Shown here piece by piece: positions 1 through 8,465 of a stretch of 41,308 bases of DNA. Under the pieces are notes generated by a model. That model ran no database searches, had not been told where the DNA came from, and was given only the letters and a program-made list of their open reading frames with translations. Source of the stretch: Opitutia bacterium. Its GTDB lineage: Bacteria; Verrucomicrobiota; Verrucomicrobiia; Opitutales; Opitutaceae. The position numbers were made by a program, and so were the translations under genes. The stretch covers positions 1-41,308 of the forward strand of contig CANGCX010000014.1 of the NCBI GenBank assembly GCA_947452315.1, in the 5' to 3' direction. Numbering within the stretch: the stretch's first letter is position 1; each line of letters starts with the position of its first letter.

Positions 1-2
1 AT

Positions 3-62
3 AAATTAAATGTGCAAGCGATGGGGGTTCTAGTCGGTACCGTCGAGTTTGTCGTTAAGTAA
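3..62 (+). CDS. possible 3' end of an upstream gene (partial)
   Basis: An open frame enters from the left window edge and stops at TAA 60-62. It gives about 19 residues ending in VGTVEFVVK, which would suit a C-terminal beta strand. The piece is too short to assign to a family, and it could equally be chance reading frame. The spacer from 63 to 193, before the next gene, shows no convincing terminator or promoter. Confidence 0.3.
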   Translation, partial: KLNVQAMGVLVGTVEFVVK

Positions 63-193
63 ACACCTCTGCGGGATGCAAATGTAACCCCGCTGTCACA
101 AACCACCATGTCGACTGCAGCGAAGCTGCGTTAGAGCGAAAATCTCTCGCTTGCCCGCATCGCCAGCCGCGCTCAGCTTCCAGCTCAAAGTTC

Positions 194-2236
194 ATGTCGT
201 TTCCCTCCCTTCCTGCGCTCCTCGGCTCCCGCGAGCTCCATCCCGCTGACCTCGCCCGCGATCCCATCACGGCTTTACTCCGCATCTATGCATGGATGCA
301 CGTCGCGCGCACCAGTGATAACCGCATCCTCGATCTTTTTCGCCAGGGTCTAATCAAAGGTACCGTCACAGGTGGCCAAGGTAATGAAGGACTCGTGGTT
401 CCGCTCGCTCTGCTCGCCGACAAGTCCACCGATGTTATCTCATTTTCACATCGCGGTTACGGTGGCCATCTCGTCTGGAGCGGTCACCTCTGCGATCATC
501 TCAACCAGTATTTCGCCAACGCTGGCAGCCCAACCCTCGCACGCGAGGGCAACATCCACCATGGCGACCCCGCCGCGCGGTCCTTGCCCATGATCAGCCA
601 CCTTGGCGCCATGCTCAGTAACGTCGTGGGCGCGACCGATTCCCAACGTCGCCTCGGCCGCCCCGCGATAGGCTTGGCATTCTTTGGCGACGGCAGCTCG
701 AGCACCGGTGATGTCCATGAGACGTTGAACCTCGCCTCACTCCTTTCACTGCCCATTCTCTTCGTCGTCGAAAATAATCGCTACGCGTACTCTACGCCCG
801 TCGCCGAACAATTCGCCGGTAACGCCGAACTCTGGCAACGCGCTGCCGGCTACGGCATTGAGGGTTTCGCGCTCGACACCACCCTCGACGTCGCCGCCAC
901 CGCTAGCACTTTTGCCGCCGCAATCGAAAAGGTCCGCACCACCTCTCGCCCACTCCTCATCGAGGCCCACACGCTGCGCCTCCGCGGCCACGCGGCCTAC
1001 GACACGGGCGACTACCTCAAACCCGGCGAAGCCGAGGGGTTCTTCGCCCGCGACCCGCTCCCTAAACTCCGTGCGCAGCTTGTAGCCACACACGGCGCTG
1101 CCCACCTCGACTTACTCGACTCAGAGCTCAACGCTTTCATCGAATCGTCCATCAATGTCTCCCTAGCCATCCCTCGCCCCACCGCCGATGCGGCCGCGAT
1201 GCTAGCAGATGTTTTCGCCCCAGCGAGCGCCCCGCTCCCGTGGAAACCCACGCCCGCCACGCCGCAAAATCTCAACGCCGCCCAAGCCCTCAATCTTGGC
1301 CTACGCAAAATTCTCACCGAACGCCCGGAATCCTTGGTTCTCGGCCAAGACATCGGCACCTACGGCGGCGCTTTCAAAGTTACGGAAGGTCTCCTCGCCG
1401 ATTTTGGCCGCCCACGCGTGTTCAACACCCCCCTGGCCGAAAGCGCCTGTACCGGCTACGCCATCGGCCTCGCACTCAACGGCCACCGCCCGATCGAGGA
1501 ATTTCAATTTTCTGATTTCGTCACCGAGGCCGCCACGCAAATCACCCTCAACGCCGCCACCTACCGCTTCCGCTCGGGAGCTGCCGTGCCCATGGTGTTG
1601 CGCCTTCCCACCGGCGGCGGCCTCACTTTCGGCTCATTCCACTCGCAGGAACTCGACTCGTTTCTACTCGCGATGCCTGGCCTAAAAGCCCTTTACCCGA
1701 GCACGCCGCAAGACGCCTTCAACGCCCTCCTCGCCGCCTATGAGGACAATAACCCCGTAATCCTCTTCGAGCACAAGGCTCTCTATCGCCGCGGCAAAGC
1801 CCCCGTCACTTGGGACCCCAATTACCGTGATGTCTGGTCGCCGAAAAAACTTCACGCCGGCGACTACGCCACGCTCCTCACCTACGGCGACATGGTCCAC
1901 CTCGCCGAGGAGGCCGCTGCCTACTTCGCCGCCGAATACGAAATCACCCTCGAGGTCTTCGATCTCCGCGCCCTCGCTCCGCTGCGCCTCGACCCCATCG
2001 AAGCCTCCCTTCAAAGCACCGGCCGCCTCATCGTCCTGCATGAAGGCCGCCGCACCCACGGCTTCGGCGCCGAACTCGTCGCTCGCCTCACCGAGAAACA
2101 CTTTTCTGCGATGAAGGCTGCCCCGCTGCGCATCGCTTCGCTCGATTTACCCGTGCCCTTTGCCCCCGAGCTCGAACAGGCCTTCCGCCCCACCAAAGAT
2201 AAAATCATCGAGCGCATCACAGAGTGGATGGGGTGA
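194..2236 (+). CDS. 2-oxo acid dehydrogenase E1, alpha and beta subunits fused
   Basis: A 680-residue thiamine-diphosphate enzyme that would carry out the decarboxylating step of a pyruvate or branched-chain 2-oxo acid dehydrogenase complex. Residues 1 to about 340 are the alpha subunit. They contain the ThDP motif, GDG at 165-167 and the closing NN near 193-194. Residues from about 355 to the end are the beta subunit, with FNTPLAES, the FSDF stretch and a transketolase-type C-terminal domain. Length and order match the fused alpha/beta E1 proteins known from Bacteroidetes and related phyla. E2 and E3 are not beside it, so the substrate (pyruvate or branched-chain acids) cannot be told. ATG 194 is the first sensible start and has no Shine-Dalgarno. 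kdsC follows 32 bases downstream. Confidence 0.9.
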   Translation: MSFPSLPALLGSRELHPADLARDPITALLRIYAWMHVARTSDNRILDLFRQGLIKGTVTGGQGNEGLVVPLALLADKSTDVISFSHRGYGGHLVWSGHLCDHLNQYFANAGSPTLAREGNIHHGDPAARSLPMISHLGAMLSNVVGATDSQRRLGRPAIGLAFFGDGSSSTGDVHETLNLASLLSLPILFVVENNRYAYSTPVAEQFAGNAELWQRAAGYGIEGFALDTTLDVAATASTFAAAIEKVRTTSRPLLIEAHTLRLRGHAAYDTGDYLKPGEAEGFFARDPLPKLRAQLVATHGAAHLDLLDSELNAFIESSINVSLAIPRPTADAAAMLADVFAPASAPLPWKPTPATPQNLNAAQALNLGLRKILTERPESLVLGQDIGTYGGAFKVTEGLLADFGRPRVFNTPLAESACTGYAIGLALNGHRPIEEFQFSDFVTEAATQITLNAATYRFRSGAAVPMVLRLPTGGGLTFGSFHSQELDSFLLAMPGLKALYPSTPQDAFNALLAAYEDNNPVILFEHKALYRRGKAPVTWDPNYRDVWSPKKLHAGDYATLLTYGDMVHLAEEAAAYFAAEYEITLEVFDLRALAPLRLDPIEASLQSTGRLIVLHEGRRTHGFGAELVARLTEKHFSAMKAAPLRIASLDLPVPFAPELEQAFRPTKDKIIERITEWMG

Positions 2237-2268
2237 TTTTTCGCCGTATAAAAATCTAGGGTTTTCCT

Positions 2269-2808
2269 ATGTCCCAATCGAAAGCCGGCCCCCGCAAATC
2301 ATCCCGCCCAACCGCGGCCCGTTGGGCCCGCATTCGCCTCTTCGCCATGGATGTCGACGGCATCCTCACCGATGGCACCGTTCTCATCTCTTCGGACGGC
2401 ACCGAGGCCAAACGCTTCTCCATTCTCGACGGCCTAGGCCTTGCCCGCCTCCGCGACGCCGGCCTCCCGCTTGCATGGATTTCCGGCCGCGCGTCCGGCG
2501 CCACCGCCGCCCGCGCCACCGAGCTTAAAATCCCCCACCTCATTCAAGGCCGCTCTGATAAACTCGCGGCCCTCACCGAGCTCGCCACCCAACTCAACCT
2601 TCCCCTCTCCGCCTGCGTTTATATGGGTGACGATGTGATCGACGTGCCCGCCATCCGCGCTGCCGGGATTGGCGTCAGCGTACCCGGGGCCATCGCGGAA
2701 GCCCGCACCGCGGCCGACTACGTCACGAAACGCGAAGCCGGCCTGGGCGCCGTCCGGGAAATCTGCGACCACCTCCTCGCCGCTCGCGGGAACAAACCTC
2801 GCCGCTAG
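2269..2808 (+). CDS. kdsC: KdsC-type 3-deoxy-D-manno-octulosonate 8-phosphate phosphatase
   Basis: A 179-residue HAD phosphatase of the small C0 class. It should release phosphate from Kdo-8-phosphate in the cytoplasm and so provide Kdo for lipopolysaccharide. The catalytic DxD lies at Asp28 and Asp30 (MDVDGILTDG). The SGR motif II follows, and GDD at 120-122 supplies the magnesium ligands. There is no cap domain, as in KdsC. About 20 residues of basic, Ser/Pro-rich sequence precede the domain, so a later start is possible, but ATG 2269 is the usual choice. Position directly before lptC-lptA-lptB repeats the classical kdsC-lpt order and supports the function. Confidence 0.88.
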   Translation: MSQSKAGPRKSSRPTAARWARIRLFAMDVDGILTDGTVLISSDGTEAKRFSILDGLGLARLRDAGLPLAWISGRASGATAARATELKIPHLIQGRSDKLAALTELATQLNLPLSACVYMGDDVIDVPAIRAAGIGVSVPGAIAEARTAADYVTKREAGLGAVREICDHLLAARGNKPRR

Positions 2809-2833
2809 AGCACAATTGCTCTCCCCTTTCTAA

Positions 2834-3280
2834 GTGCTCCGGCCTGCTTCAATTTTCTGGTTTCTCTTACTCCTCGCGAGCCTGACGCGCGCGGCCGAGC
2901 CCACACGCACCGTCCAACCCGTAATCGCCAAAAATTGGAGCCTTCCCCTCTTCACCAAAGAGGGCCACCGCAGCATGACGCTCCGAGGCAGCGAGGCGCG
3001 CACATTTAGCGCGGAACGCATCGACATCATCGATCTCAATATCACTACCTTCAACGGTGACGCTGCCGCAAAAGTCGACTCAATCCTGCTCTGCCGCGAA
3101 CTTGCCAGCTTCTTTCCGAACGAAAAAGTTGTCCGCGGCGAATCTAGCGTCCGCCTCGTGCGCGATGACCTAGAAATCACTGGCGAACAATGGACCTACG
3201 ACCACGCCGCCAAAAAAGTTTCCCTCGGCCGCCACGCTCGCATAACCTTTAAGGCGCAGTTGCCCGACATCCTCAAATGA
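2834..3280 (+). CDS. lptC: LptC-like LPS export protein, short form
   Basis: A 148-residue protein starting at GTG 2834. Residues 1-20 form a hydrophobic signal (WFLLLLASLTRA then AE) and the rest is beta-rich. In Lpt systems LptC receives lipopolysaccharide from the LptB2FG transporter and passes it to LptA. The assignment rests mainly on its place between kdsC and lptA and on its OstA/LptC-like strand pattern; no diagnostic motif is visible. It is shorter than typical LptC (about 190 residues). The signal looks cleavable after TRA, whereas LptC usually keeps a membrane anchor. The stop overlaps the lptA start as ATGA, so translation is probably coupled. It could also be a second LptA-like protein. 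Confidence 0.6.
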   Translation: MLRPASIFWFLLLLASLTRAAEPTRTVQPVIAKNWSLPLFTKEGHRSMTLRGSEARTFSAERIDIIDLNITTFNGDAAAKVDSILLCRELASFFPNEKVVRGESSVRLVRDDLEITGEQWTYDHAAKKVSLGRHARITFKAQLPDILK

Positions 3281-3909
3281 CGCTTCGCTCGCTCCTCTCC
3301 CTCCTCGCCGCGCTCAGTGTTGCGCCCGCTGCCCTCCGCGCTCAAACGGCCGCGCCCGAGCCTGCAAAAGAAACGATCATCGAATGCGCCGGCCTCGCCG
3401 AGACCACCAGCACCGAAACTGAAAGCATCGCCACTTTCCGCGACCGCGTCGTAGTCACCGCCAGTAATCTCAAACTCACCTGCGATTACCTCAAAGTCGT
3501 CACCTCCCGCAAAGGCGACCCCAAGGCCATCATCGGCAAACAAAGTTATTTTAAATCCCTTATCGCCACCGGTCACGTCCGCCTCGTGCAGAGCGACCGC
3601 ATCGCCACCTGCGGTCGGGCCGAGATTTTCCCCGACGAAGATCGTGTTGTCCTCAGCCGCGAAGCAAAGTCTGAGCCTTTCCCATCCGTCACCTTTGATA
3701 AAACGGTCATGACCGGCCCGCGCATGATCCTCTACCGCGGTCAGCGCCGGGCCGTGGTCGAACCCGAGGACGGCGTCGGCGTCCGTCTCACCGGCCCCAC
3801 GATCAAAGACCTCGGTTTCGAAAAACTAAAACCCACTCCAGGGCTCACCCCCGCGCCGAAATCCGCCACTCCTAGCACAACGGCCGAGTCGCCCAAATTA
3901 ACCCCATGA
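3277..3909 (+). CDS. lptA: LptA/OstA-like periplasmic LPS bridge protein
   Basis: A 210-residue protein with a signal peptide (hydrophobic stretch at residues 5-21, likely cleavage near LRAQ). The body shows the OstA/LptA pattern of repeated short strands (VVVTASNLKLTCDYLKVV, then ATGHVRLVQ, ATCGRAEIF and VVLSREAK). LptA proteins stack into the periplasmic bridge that carries lipopolysaccharide to the outer membrane. The last 30 or so residues are rich in Pro, Thr and Ala and are probably disordered. Its ATG overlaps the lptC stop, and its own TGA overlaps the lptB start (both ATGA), which ties the three genes into one translational unit. Confidence 0.8.
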   Translation: MTLRSLLSLLAALSVAPAALRAQTAAPEPAKETIIECAGLAETTSTETESIATFRDRVVVTASNLKLTCDYLKVVTSRKGDPKAIIGKQSYFKSLIATGHVRLVQSDRIATCGRAEIFPDEDRVVLSREAKSEPFPSVTFDKTVMTGPRMILYRGQRRAVVEPEDGVGVRLTGPTIKDLGFEKLKPTPGLTPAPKSATPSTTAESPKLTP

Positions 3910-4655
3910 GCGACCCCGCCCCCACGAGCCCGCGCTCCGAGATCATCACCCAGGGTCTCGTTAAAACGTTTGGGGCCCGCACCGTCGTCGATGGCGTCAG
4001 CCTACGCGTGAGCGCCGGCGAGATCGTCGGTCTACTCGGACGCAACGGCGCGGGTAAGACTACGGCGTTTTACATGGTCGTAGGCCTTGTGCCTGCCACC
4101 GCCGGAACGGTTTTTCTCGACGGCCACGACCTCACTCGCCTGCCCATGCACGAGCGCGCCCGCCACGGCATCGGTTACCTCCCGCAAGAAGCCTCCGTCT
4201 TTCGCAAACTCACCGTCGAGGAAAACATCCTCGCCATCGTCGAAGTGATCAACGTCCCTCGCGCCGAGCGTGCGGCCCGCGTCGCGCACCACCTCGCCGA
4301 ACTCTCGCTCACGCACCTCGCCAAACAAAAAGCCTTCACGCTCTCGGGCGGCGAACGTCGTCGCCTTGAAATCGCCCGCGCCCTCGTCACCCGGCCGAAG
4401 TTCCTCCTCATGGACGAACCTTTCGCCGCGATCGATCCTATCTCCGTCGCCGAGGTACAGAAAATTATTCTCGAACTGAAAACCCGCGGCATCGGCGTTA
4501 TTATCACCGATCACAACGTCCGCGAGACGCTCCGTATCGTCGACCGCGCCTACCTTCTCGAGAAAGGCAAAGTCCACTTTGAGGGCACCGGCGAAGAACT
4601 CATCAAAGACGATCAAGCGCGCAAATTTTACCTCGGCGAAGATTTTAATATGTAA
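3906..4655 (+). CDS. lptB: LptB, ATPase of the lipopolysaccharide export ABC transporter
   Basis: A 249-residue ABC ATPase that would power extraction of lipopolysaccharide from the inner membrane with LptF and LptG, which are not in this window. The Walker A motif GRNGAGKTT is at 45-53. The signature LSGGERRRLEIAR begins at about 146, the Walker B ends in Asp170-Glu171, and the H-loop His203 sits in ITDHNVRETL. The signature and the ITDHNVRETL sequence are characteristic of LptB. ATG 3906 overlaps the lptA stop by four bases. hprK follows after 77 bases. Confidence 0.95.
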   Translation: MSDPAPTSPRSEIITQGLVKTFGARTVVDGVSLRVSAGEIVGLLGRNGAGKTTAFYMVVGLVPATAGTVFLDGHDLTRLPMHERARHGIGYLPQEASVFRKLTVEENILAIVEVINVPRAERAARVAHHLAELSLTHLAKQKAFTLSGGERRRLEIARALVTRPKFLLMDEPFAAIDPISVAEVQKIILELKTRGIGVIITDHNVRETLRIVDRAYLLEKGKVHFEGTGEELIKDDQARKFYLGEDFNM

Positions 4656-4732
4656 CGCCCCCAGAACAGCCGCCCACTATCATCACCGCATTCTTGACGG
4701 CCCCTCGCGAATAAACGGACAAACCATTCCCC

Positions 4733-5737
4733 ATGCAAAAAGCCATCCAAGGCATCACCGTCGCGCATTTTTTCGAAACCTATCGCGAAAAACTCAAAAT
4801 GGAGCTAGTTACCGGTGAAGTCGGTCTACACCGGCTCATTCGCGAGGGGAGCATTAATCGGCCGGCCCTAGCCCTCACCGGCTTCTTCAAATATTTCGCG
4901 CACCGCCGCGTCCAAGTCCTCGGCGCCGCCGAGATGAACTACCTGAAGACCCGCTCTCAAAAAAACCAGGCCGAGACCTTTCGAAAAATGATCAAGGCCG
5001 GCGCCCCCTGTCTGATCCTCACGCGCAATTTTAACCCCACCGAGGCGATGCTCCTCGTCGCCCAAGAGTTGGATTTCCCTCTTATCCGCACGACGATGAT
5101 CACGATGAACTACATCAATCTCGCGACGCTCTGCATCGACAACGAATTTGCTCCTTCCTCGACCGAACACGCCACCACCCTCGACATCAAAGGCGTCGGC
5201 GTAATGCTCCGCGGCGATTCCGGCGTCGGCAAAAGCGAATGTGCCCTCGCTCTCATCGAGCGTGGCCACTCTCTCGTCGCCGACGATCTCACGATCATCA
5301 AGCTCCTCGACGAACGCGAACTCATGGCCTCCAGCCGCCTGCTCAACCGCGGCTACATGGAATGCCGCGGCATCGGCATCATCAACATCGCCGAGATGTT
5401 CGGCATCAAATCCATCCGCCTCGAGAAACGCATCGACTTAGTCGTCTCTCTGCGCGAGTGGACTCCTGAAGTTATCGAAGAACGCACGGGCCTCGAGGAA
5501 AACTACTACGAAATCCTCGGCATGCGCGTGCCTCACGTAGAACTCTACGTGCGACCAGGCCGCGACATCGCCCGCCTCGTTGAAGTGGCTGCCCTCACCC
5601 AAGCCCTCAAAAAAATGGGCCACGACCCCGCACGCGATTTCAACGACCGCCTCATCGCCTTCATGTCGAAACAGACCGCCGCCCCGGTCACCAAAATCAA
5701 GCCCACCGAACGCGAAGAACGCGCGCCCGGCTCCTAA
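4733..5737 (+). CDS. hprK: HPr kinase/phosphorylase
   Basis: A 334-residue protein. The N-terminal half carries the HprK regulatory fold. The C-terminal half carries the kinase, with P-loop GDSGVGKS at 161-168 and the family signature around CRGIGIINIAEMFG. HprK phosphorylates a serine of HPr, or of an HPr-like protein, and removes that phosphate again, linking carbon status to gene expression. No HPr or PTS gene is in this window. The gene follows lptB, a place where many proteobacteria have rpoN and PTS-Ntr genes; rpoN is absent here. ATG 4733 has no Shine-Dalgarno. Confidence 0.92.
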   Translation: MQKAIQGITVAHFFETYREKLKMELVTGEVGLHRLIREGSINRPALALTGFFKYFAHRRVQVLGAAEMNYLKTRSQKNQAETFRKMIKAGAPCLILTRNFNPTEAMLLVAQELDFPLIRTTMITMNYINLATLCIDNEFAPSSTEHATTLDIKGVGVMLRGDSGVGKSECALALIERGHSLVADDLTIIKLLDERELMASSRLLNRGYMECRGIGIINIAEMFGIKSIRLEKRIDLVVSLREWTPEVIEERTGLEENYYEILGMRVPHVELYVRPGRDIARLVEVAALTQALKKMGHDPARDFNDRLIAFMSKQTAAPVTKIKPTEREERAPGS

Positions 5738-5809
5738 ACCGCACGCGCTTTCAAACCGACTTCGCGCCGCGCTCGACACCGCCCACTCCCGTCGTTCCGC
5801 TCTTCCCTT

Positions 5810-6556
5810 ATGTCCACTTCCCGCTTCGACGGCCGCAGCCCCAACCAACTCCGCCCGATCACCTTTGAGGCCGGCATTGCCCCGCACGCGACCGGCTCCG
5901 TCCTCGTCTCTTTCGGCGCCACTCGCGTCATCTGCGCAGCCACGATCGAACCCGGCGTACCAAGCTGGATGAAACAGCAAAAAGTCCCTGGCGGCTGGCT
6001 CACCGCCGAGTACTCGATGCTCCCGTATTCCACCCTCGAGCGTAAATCACGCGACATCTCTCGCGGCAAAATCGACGGCCGCACCGTCGAGATCCAACGC
6101 CTCATCGGCCGCTCACTGCGCGCCGTCATCGATCTTAATAAGCTCGGCCAAAACACGCTCTGGCTCGATTGCGACGTGCTCCAAGCCGACGGCGGCACCC
6201 GCACCGCCTCGATCACCGGCGCCTACCTCGCCGCTAGACTCGCCGTCCAAAAGTTGATCGACGCCAAAAAAATCGCCGAGAACCCGCTTCTCGATTCCGT
6301 CGCCGCCATCAGCACCGGTATTTTTAACGGCCAAGCGCTCCTCGATCTGAACTACATCGAAGACAAAGACGCCGAGGTCGACGCCAACATCGTCATGACC
6401 GGCCGCGGCCAATTCGTAGAAGTTCAAAGCAGCGGCGAGGAAACCACCTTCTCGGGCGAACAACTCCAAGCCTTGCTCGCCCTCGCGCAAACTGGACTAA
6501 AAGAACTCTCCGCACTGCAGACCGCCTTTCTCACGCAACAGTTGCTGAAGTTTTAA
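5810..6556 (+). CDS. rph: ribonuclease PH
   Basis: A 248-residue phosphorolytic 3'-5' exoribonuclease that trims tRNA 3' ends. It shows the family sequence from the start: RPNQLRPITFE, the GSVLVSFGATRVICAA strands, VPGGWLTAEYSMLP, and the SRGKIDGRTVEIQRLIGRSL block with the RNA- and phosphate-contacting arginines. DCDVLQADGGTRTASITGA follows. Length is normal for Rph. It begins 72 bases after hprK and is closed by the hairpin terminator at 6602-6643, so it probably ends the kdsC-hprK-rph transcription unit. Confidence 0.95.
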   Translation: MSTSRFDGRSPNQLRPITFEAGIAPHATGSVLVSFGATRVICAATIEPGVPSWMKQQKVPGGWLTAEYSMLPYSTLERKSRDISRGKIDGRTVEIQRLIGRSLRAVIDLNKLGQNTLWLDCDVLQADGGTRTASITGAYLAARLAVQKLIDAKKIAENPLLDSVAAISTGIFNGQALLDLNYIEDKDAEVDANIVMTGRGQFVEVQSSGEETTFSGEQLQALLALAQTGLKELSALQTAFLTQQLLKF

Positions 6557-6601
6557 GCCGCCTCTTCCCCATAACCGGCGCCCGGCTCGCCCGTTACTTC
6601 G

Positions 6602-6643
6602 ACCCGCCTCCGCACTTTCTGCGTACGGCGGGTTTTATTTTTT
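6602..6643 (+). terminator. rho-independent terminator after rph
   Basis: The arms ACCCGCC (6602-6608) and GGCGGGT (6627-6633) pair perfectly. A nested CGCA/TGCG stem (6611-6614 with 6620-6623) lies inside, and TTTTATTTTTT follows from 6633. The U-run is on the + strand side only, so it should stop rph transcription. It slightly overlaps the 3' end of the convergent gene. Confidence 0.85.
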
Positions 6644-7117
6644 AACGATAGGTTTGGCCTCGGCTTTGACCGCGCCAAAAGCCCCCTCTTCCGATGCCCG
6701 TACAAAACCTTCCGTCACGCTTTTAAGCTCCTCCCAGCGCGCGCGGATTTTTTTGGCTTCGTCTTTAGTGATCACGCTATCGGCCGAGGAGATCGCAATC
6801 GTCGCCAACATATCGGCAAATTCCTGCACGATCCCGTTGGTCATCGGAATCAAGGGTTGATTCGGCGCCAGTTGTTCCGGATTGCGGATAAAAAAACCGT
6901 CCGCTTGCTGCGCCACCCACTGCGCAATCCGTTCATCGCGCGTACTGCGGATTAATTGGCCGACTCGATCTAGGGGATTATTCGCCCCGCCTCCCGCATC
7001 CACTTCAGGCAACTCCGCCCACTTATAAATCAGCGAGAGCGAGAGTTGCAGATCGGCGGCGACCTGCTTCGCGCTCGTTTTTTTGAGAACTTCCCGGATG
7101 ACTTCGTGCGATTCCAT
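6635..7117 (-). CDS. small helix-turn-helix protein, phage CII-like
   Basis: A 160-residue protein. Residues about 5-35 (VIREVLKKTSAKQVAADLQL, then SLSLIYKWAE) look like a helix-turn-helix that reads DNA, similar in style to phage regulatory CII-like proteins. The middle holds alpha-helical sequence around Leu/Ile heptads, and the C-terminus is rich in Lys, Glu and Ala. No signal or membrane segment is visible. It is isolated on the - strand between rph and sucC. The 146-base gap to sucC would let it share a divergent promoter region with the sucCD operon, so regulation of sucCD is possible but unproven. No specific function can be named. Confidence 0.75.
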   Translation of the reverse strand: MESHEVIREVLKKTSAKQVAADLQLSLSLIYKWAELPEVDAGGGANNPLDRVGQLIRSTRDERIAQWVAQQADGFFIRNPEQLAPNQPLIPMTNGIVQEFADMLATIAISSADSVITKDEAKKIRARWEELKSVTEGFVRASEEGAFGAVKAEAKPIVKK

Positions 7118-7263
7118 GACGGAAACGAGGCTACCGGAGCATTAGCTAAACGCAATCCTGCGCGCACCCGCTCTTACAAGACGTGCTGACTACCCCCGGC
7201 CCCGTTTTTGTGCGTGCCACGCCCCGCTTCATTCTGCCAGACCTACCGACCAACTTTCCCCGC

Positions 7264-8445
7264 ATGAACATCCACGAGTATCAGGCCAAAGCCCTCTTTG
7301 AGAAATTCGGCGTCGCTGTGCCCAAGGGCACCACCGCCACTAGCCCCGAGACCTTCGTCACCGCCCTCGGCGCCCTCCCCGAGGGCCCGACCATGGTGAA
7401 ATCCCAGATCCACGCTGGCGGGCGCGGTAAAGGCACCTTCACCAATGGCTTCAAGGGCGGCGTAAAATTCTGCAAAACCAAAGCCGACGCCCTCGCCATG
7501 GCTGGCAACATGCTTGGTCAGACCCTAGTAACCGCCCAGACCGGCCCCGCCGGTCGCAAGGTCCAAACGATCTATTTCACCGTCGCGAGCGACATTAAGA
7601 AAGAATACTACCTAGCCATTCTTCTCGACCGCGCCACCTCGCGCCCCGTCATCGTCGCTTCCACGGAAGGCGGCATGGATATTGAGACCGTCGCCCACGA
7701 TACCCCGGAGAAACTCTTTAAAGTCCTCATCGACCCGGCCTACGGCATCGCCGACTTCCAGATTCGCGACCTCATCACCAAGCTCGGCCTCGCCGGCGCT
7801 GAAGCCAAGAACGCCGCCAAACTCATCCGCAACCTTTACACAATGTTCTGGGAAACCGACGCCGCCATGGTCGAGGTCAACCCACTCATCACCACCCCCA
7901 CCGGCGAGGTCCTCGCCCTCGACGCCAAGGTCTCCTTCGACTCCAACGCCCTTTACCGCCACCCCGAGATCGTCGCCCTGCGCGACCTCAACGAGGAAGA
8001 CCCCAAGGAAATCGAGGCCTCGAAATATTCTCTTAGCTACATCGCTCTGGACGGCAACATCGCCTGCCTAGTCAACGGCGCCGGCCTAGCTATGAGCACG
8101 ATGGATATCATCCAGCACTTCGGCGGCACCCCGGCTAACTTCCTCGACGTCGGCGGCGGCGCCTCCAAGGACCAAGTCATCGCCGCATTCAAAATCATCC
8201 TGGGTGATCCCAACGTTAAAGGTATCCTTGTTAATATCTTCGGAGGCATCATGGACTGCAACGTCATCGCCACGGGCATCGTCGAAGCCGTCAAAGAAGT
8301 CGGCCTCAAACTGCCCCTCGTCGTACGCCTCGAAGGCAACAACGTCGTAGCCGGTAAAGCCACCCTCGCTGCCTCAGGCCTTGCCCTCGTCTCCGGCGAC
8401 ACGATGGCCGACGCCGCCCAAAAAATCGTCAAACTCGTCGCTTAA
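7264..8445 (+). CDS. sucC: succinate-CoA ligase (ADP-forming), beta subunit
   Basis: A 393-residue subunit that, with SucD, converts succinyl-CoA to succinate while making ATP or GTP in the TCA cycle. It starts with the family N-terminus [17 protein letters not shown]. An ATP-grasp domain follows ([14 protein letters not shown]), then the C-terminal ligase domain with GGAS and FGGIMDCN near residues 295-335. The frame is open back to GTG or TTG codons before 7264, but homology places the start at ATG 7264. sucD follows after 20 bases. Confidence 0.96.
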   Translation: MNIHEYQAKALFEKFGVAVPKGTTATSPETFVTALGALPEGPTMVKSQIHAGGRGKGTFTNGFKGGVKFCKTKADALAMAGNMLGQTLVTAQTGPAGRKVQTIYFTVASDIKKEYYLAILLDRATSRPVIVASTEGGMDIETVAHDTPEKLFKVLIDPAYGIADFQIRDLITKLGLAGAEAKNAAKLIRNLYTMFWETDAAMVEVNPLITTPTGEVLALDAKVSFDSNALYRHPEIVALRDLNEEDPKEIEASKYSLSYIALDGNIACLVNGAGLAMSTMDIIQHFGGTPANFLDVGGGASKDQVIAAFKIILGDPNVKGILVNIFGGIMDCNVIATGIVEAVKEVGLKLPLVVRLEGNNVVAGKATLAASGLALVSGDTMADAAQKIVKLVA

Positions 8446-8465
8446 ACTTCCGCGCCCCCACTCCC

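Noticed and set aside
4032-4616. Long open frame on the - strand inside lptB (194 codons)
   Set aside because: It lies wholly opposite lptB, whose ATPase motifs are complete. The high GC third-position bias creates long antisense frames throughout this window, and the translation has no family character.
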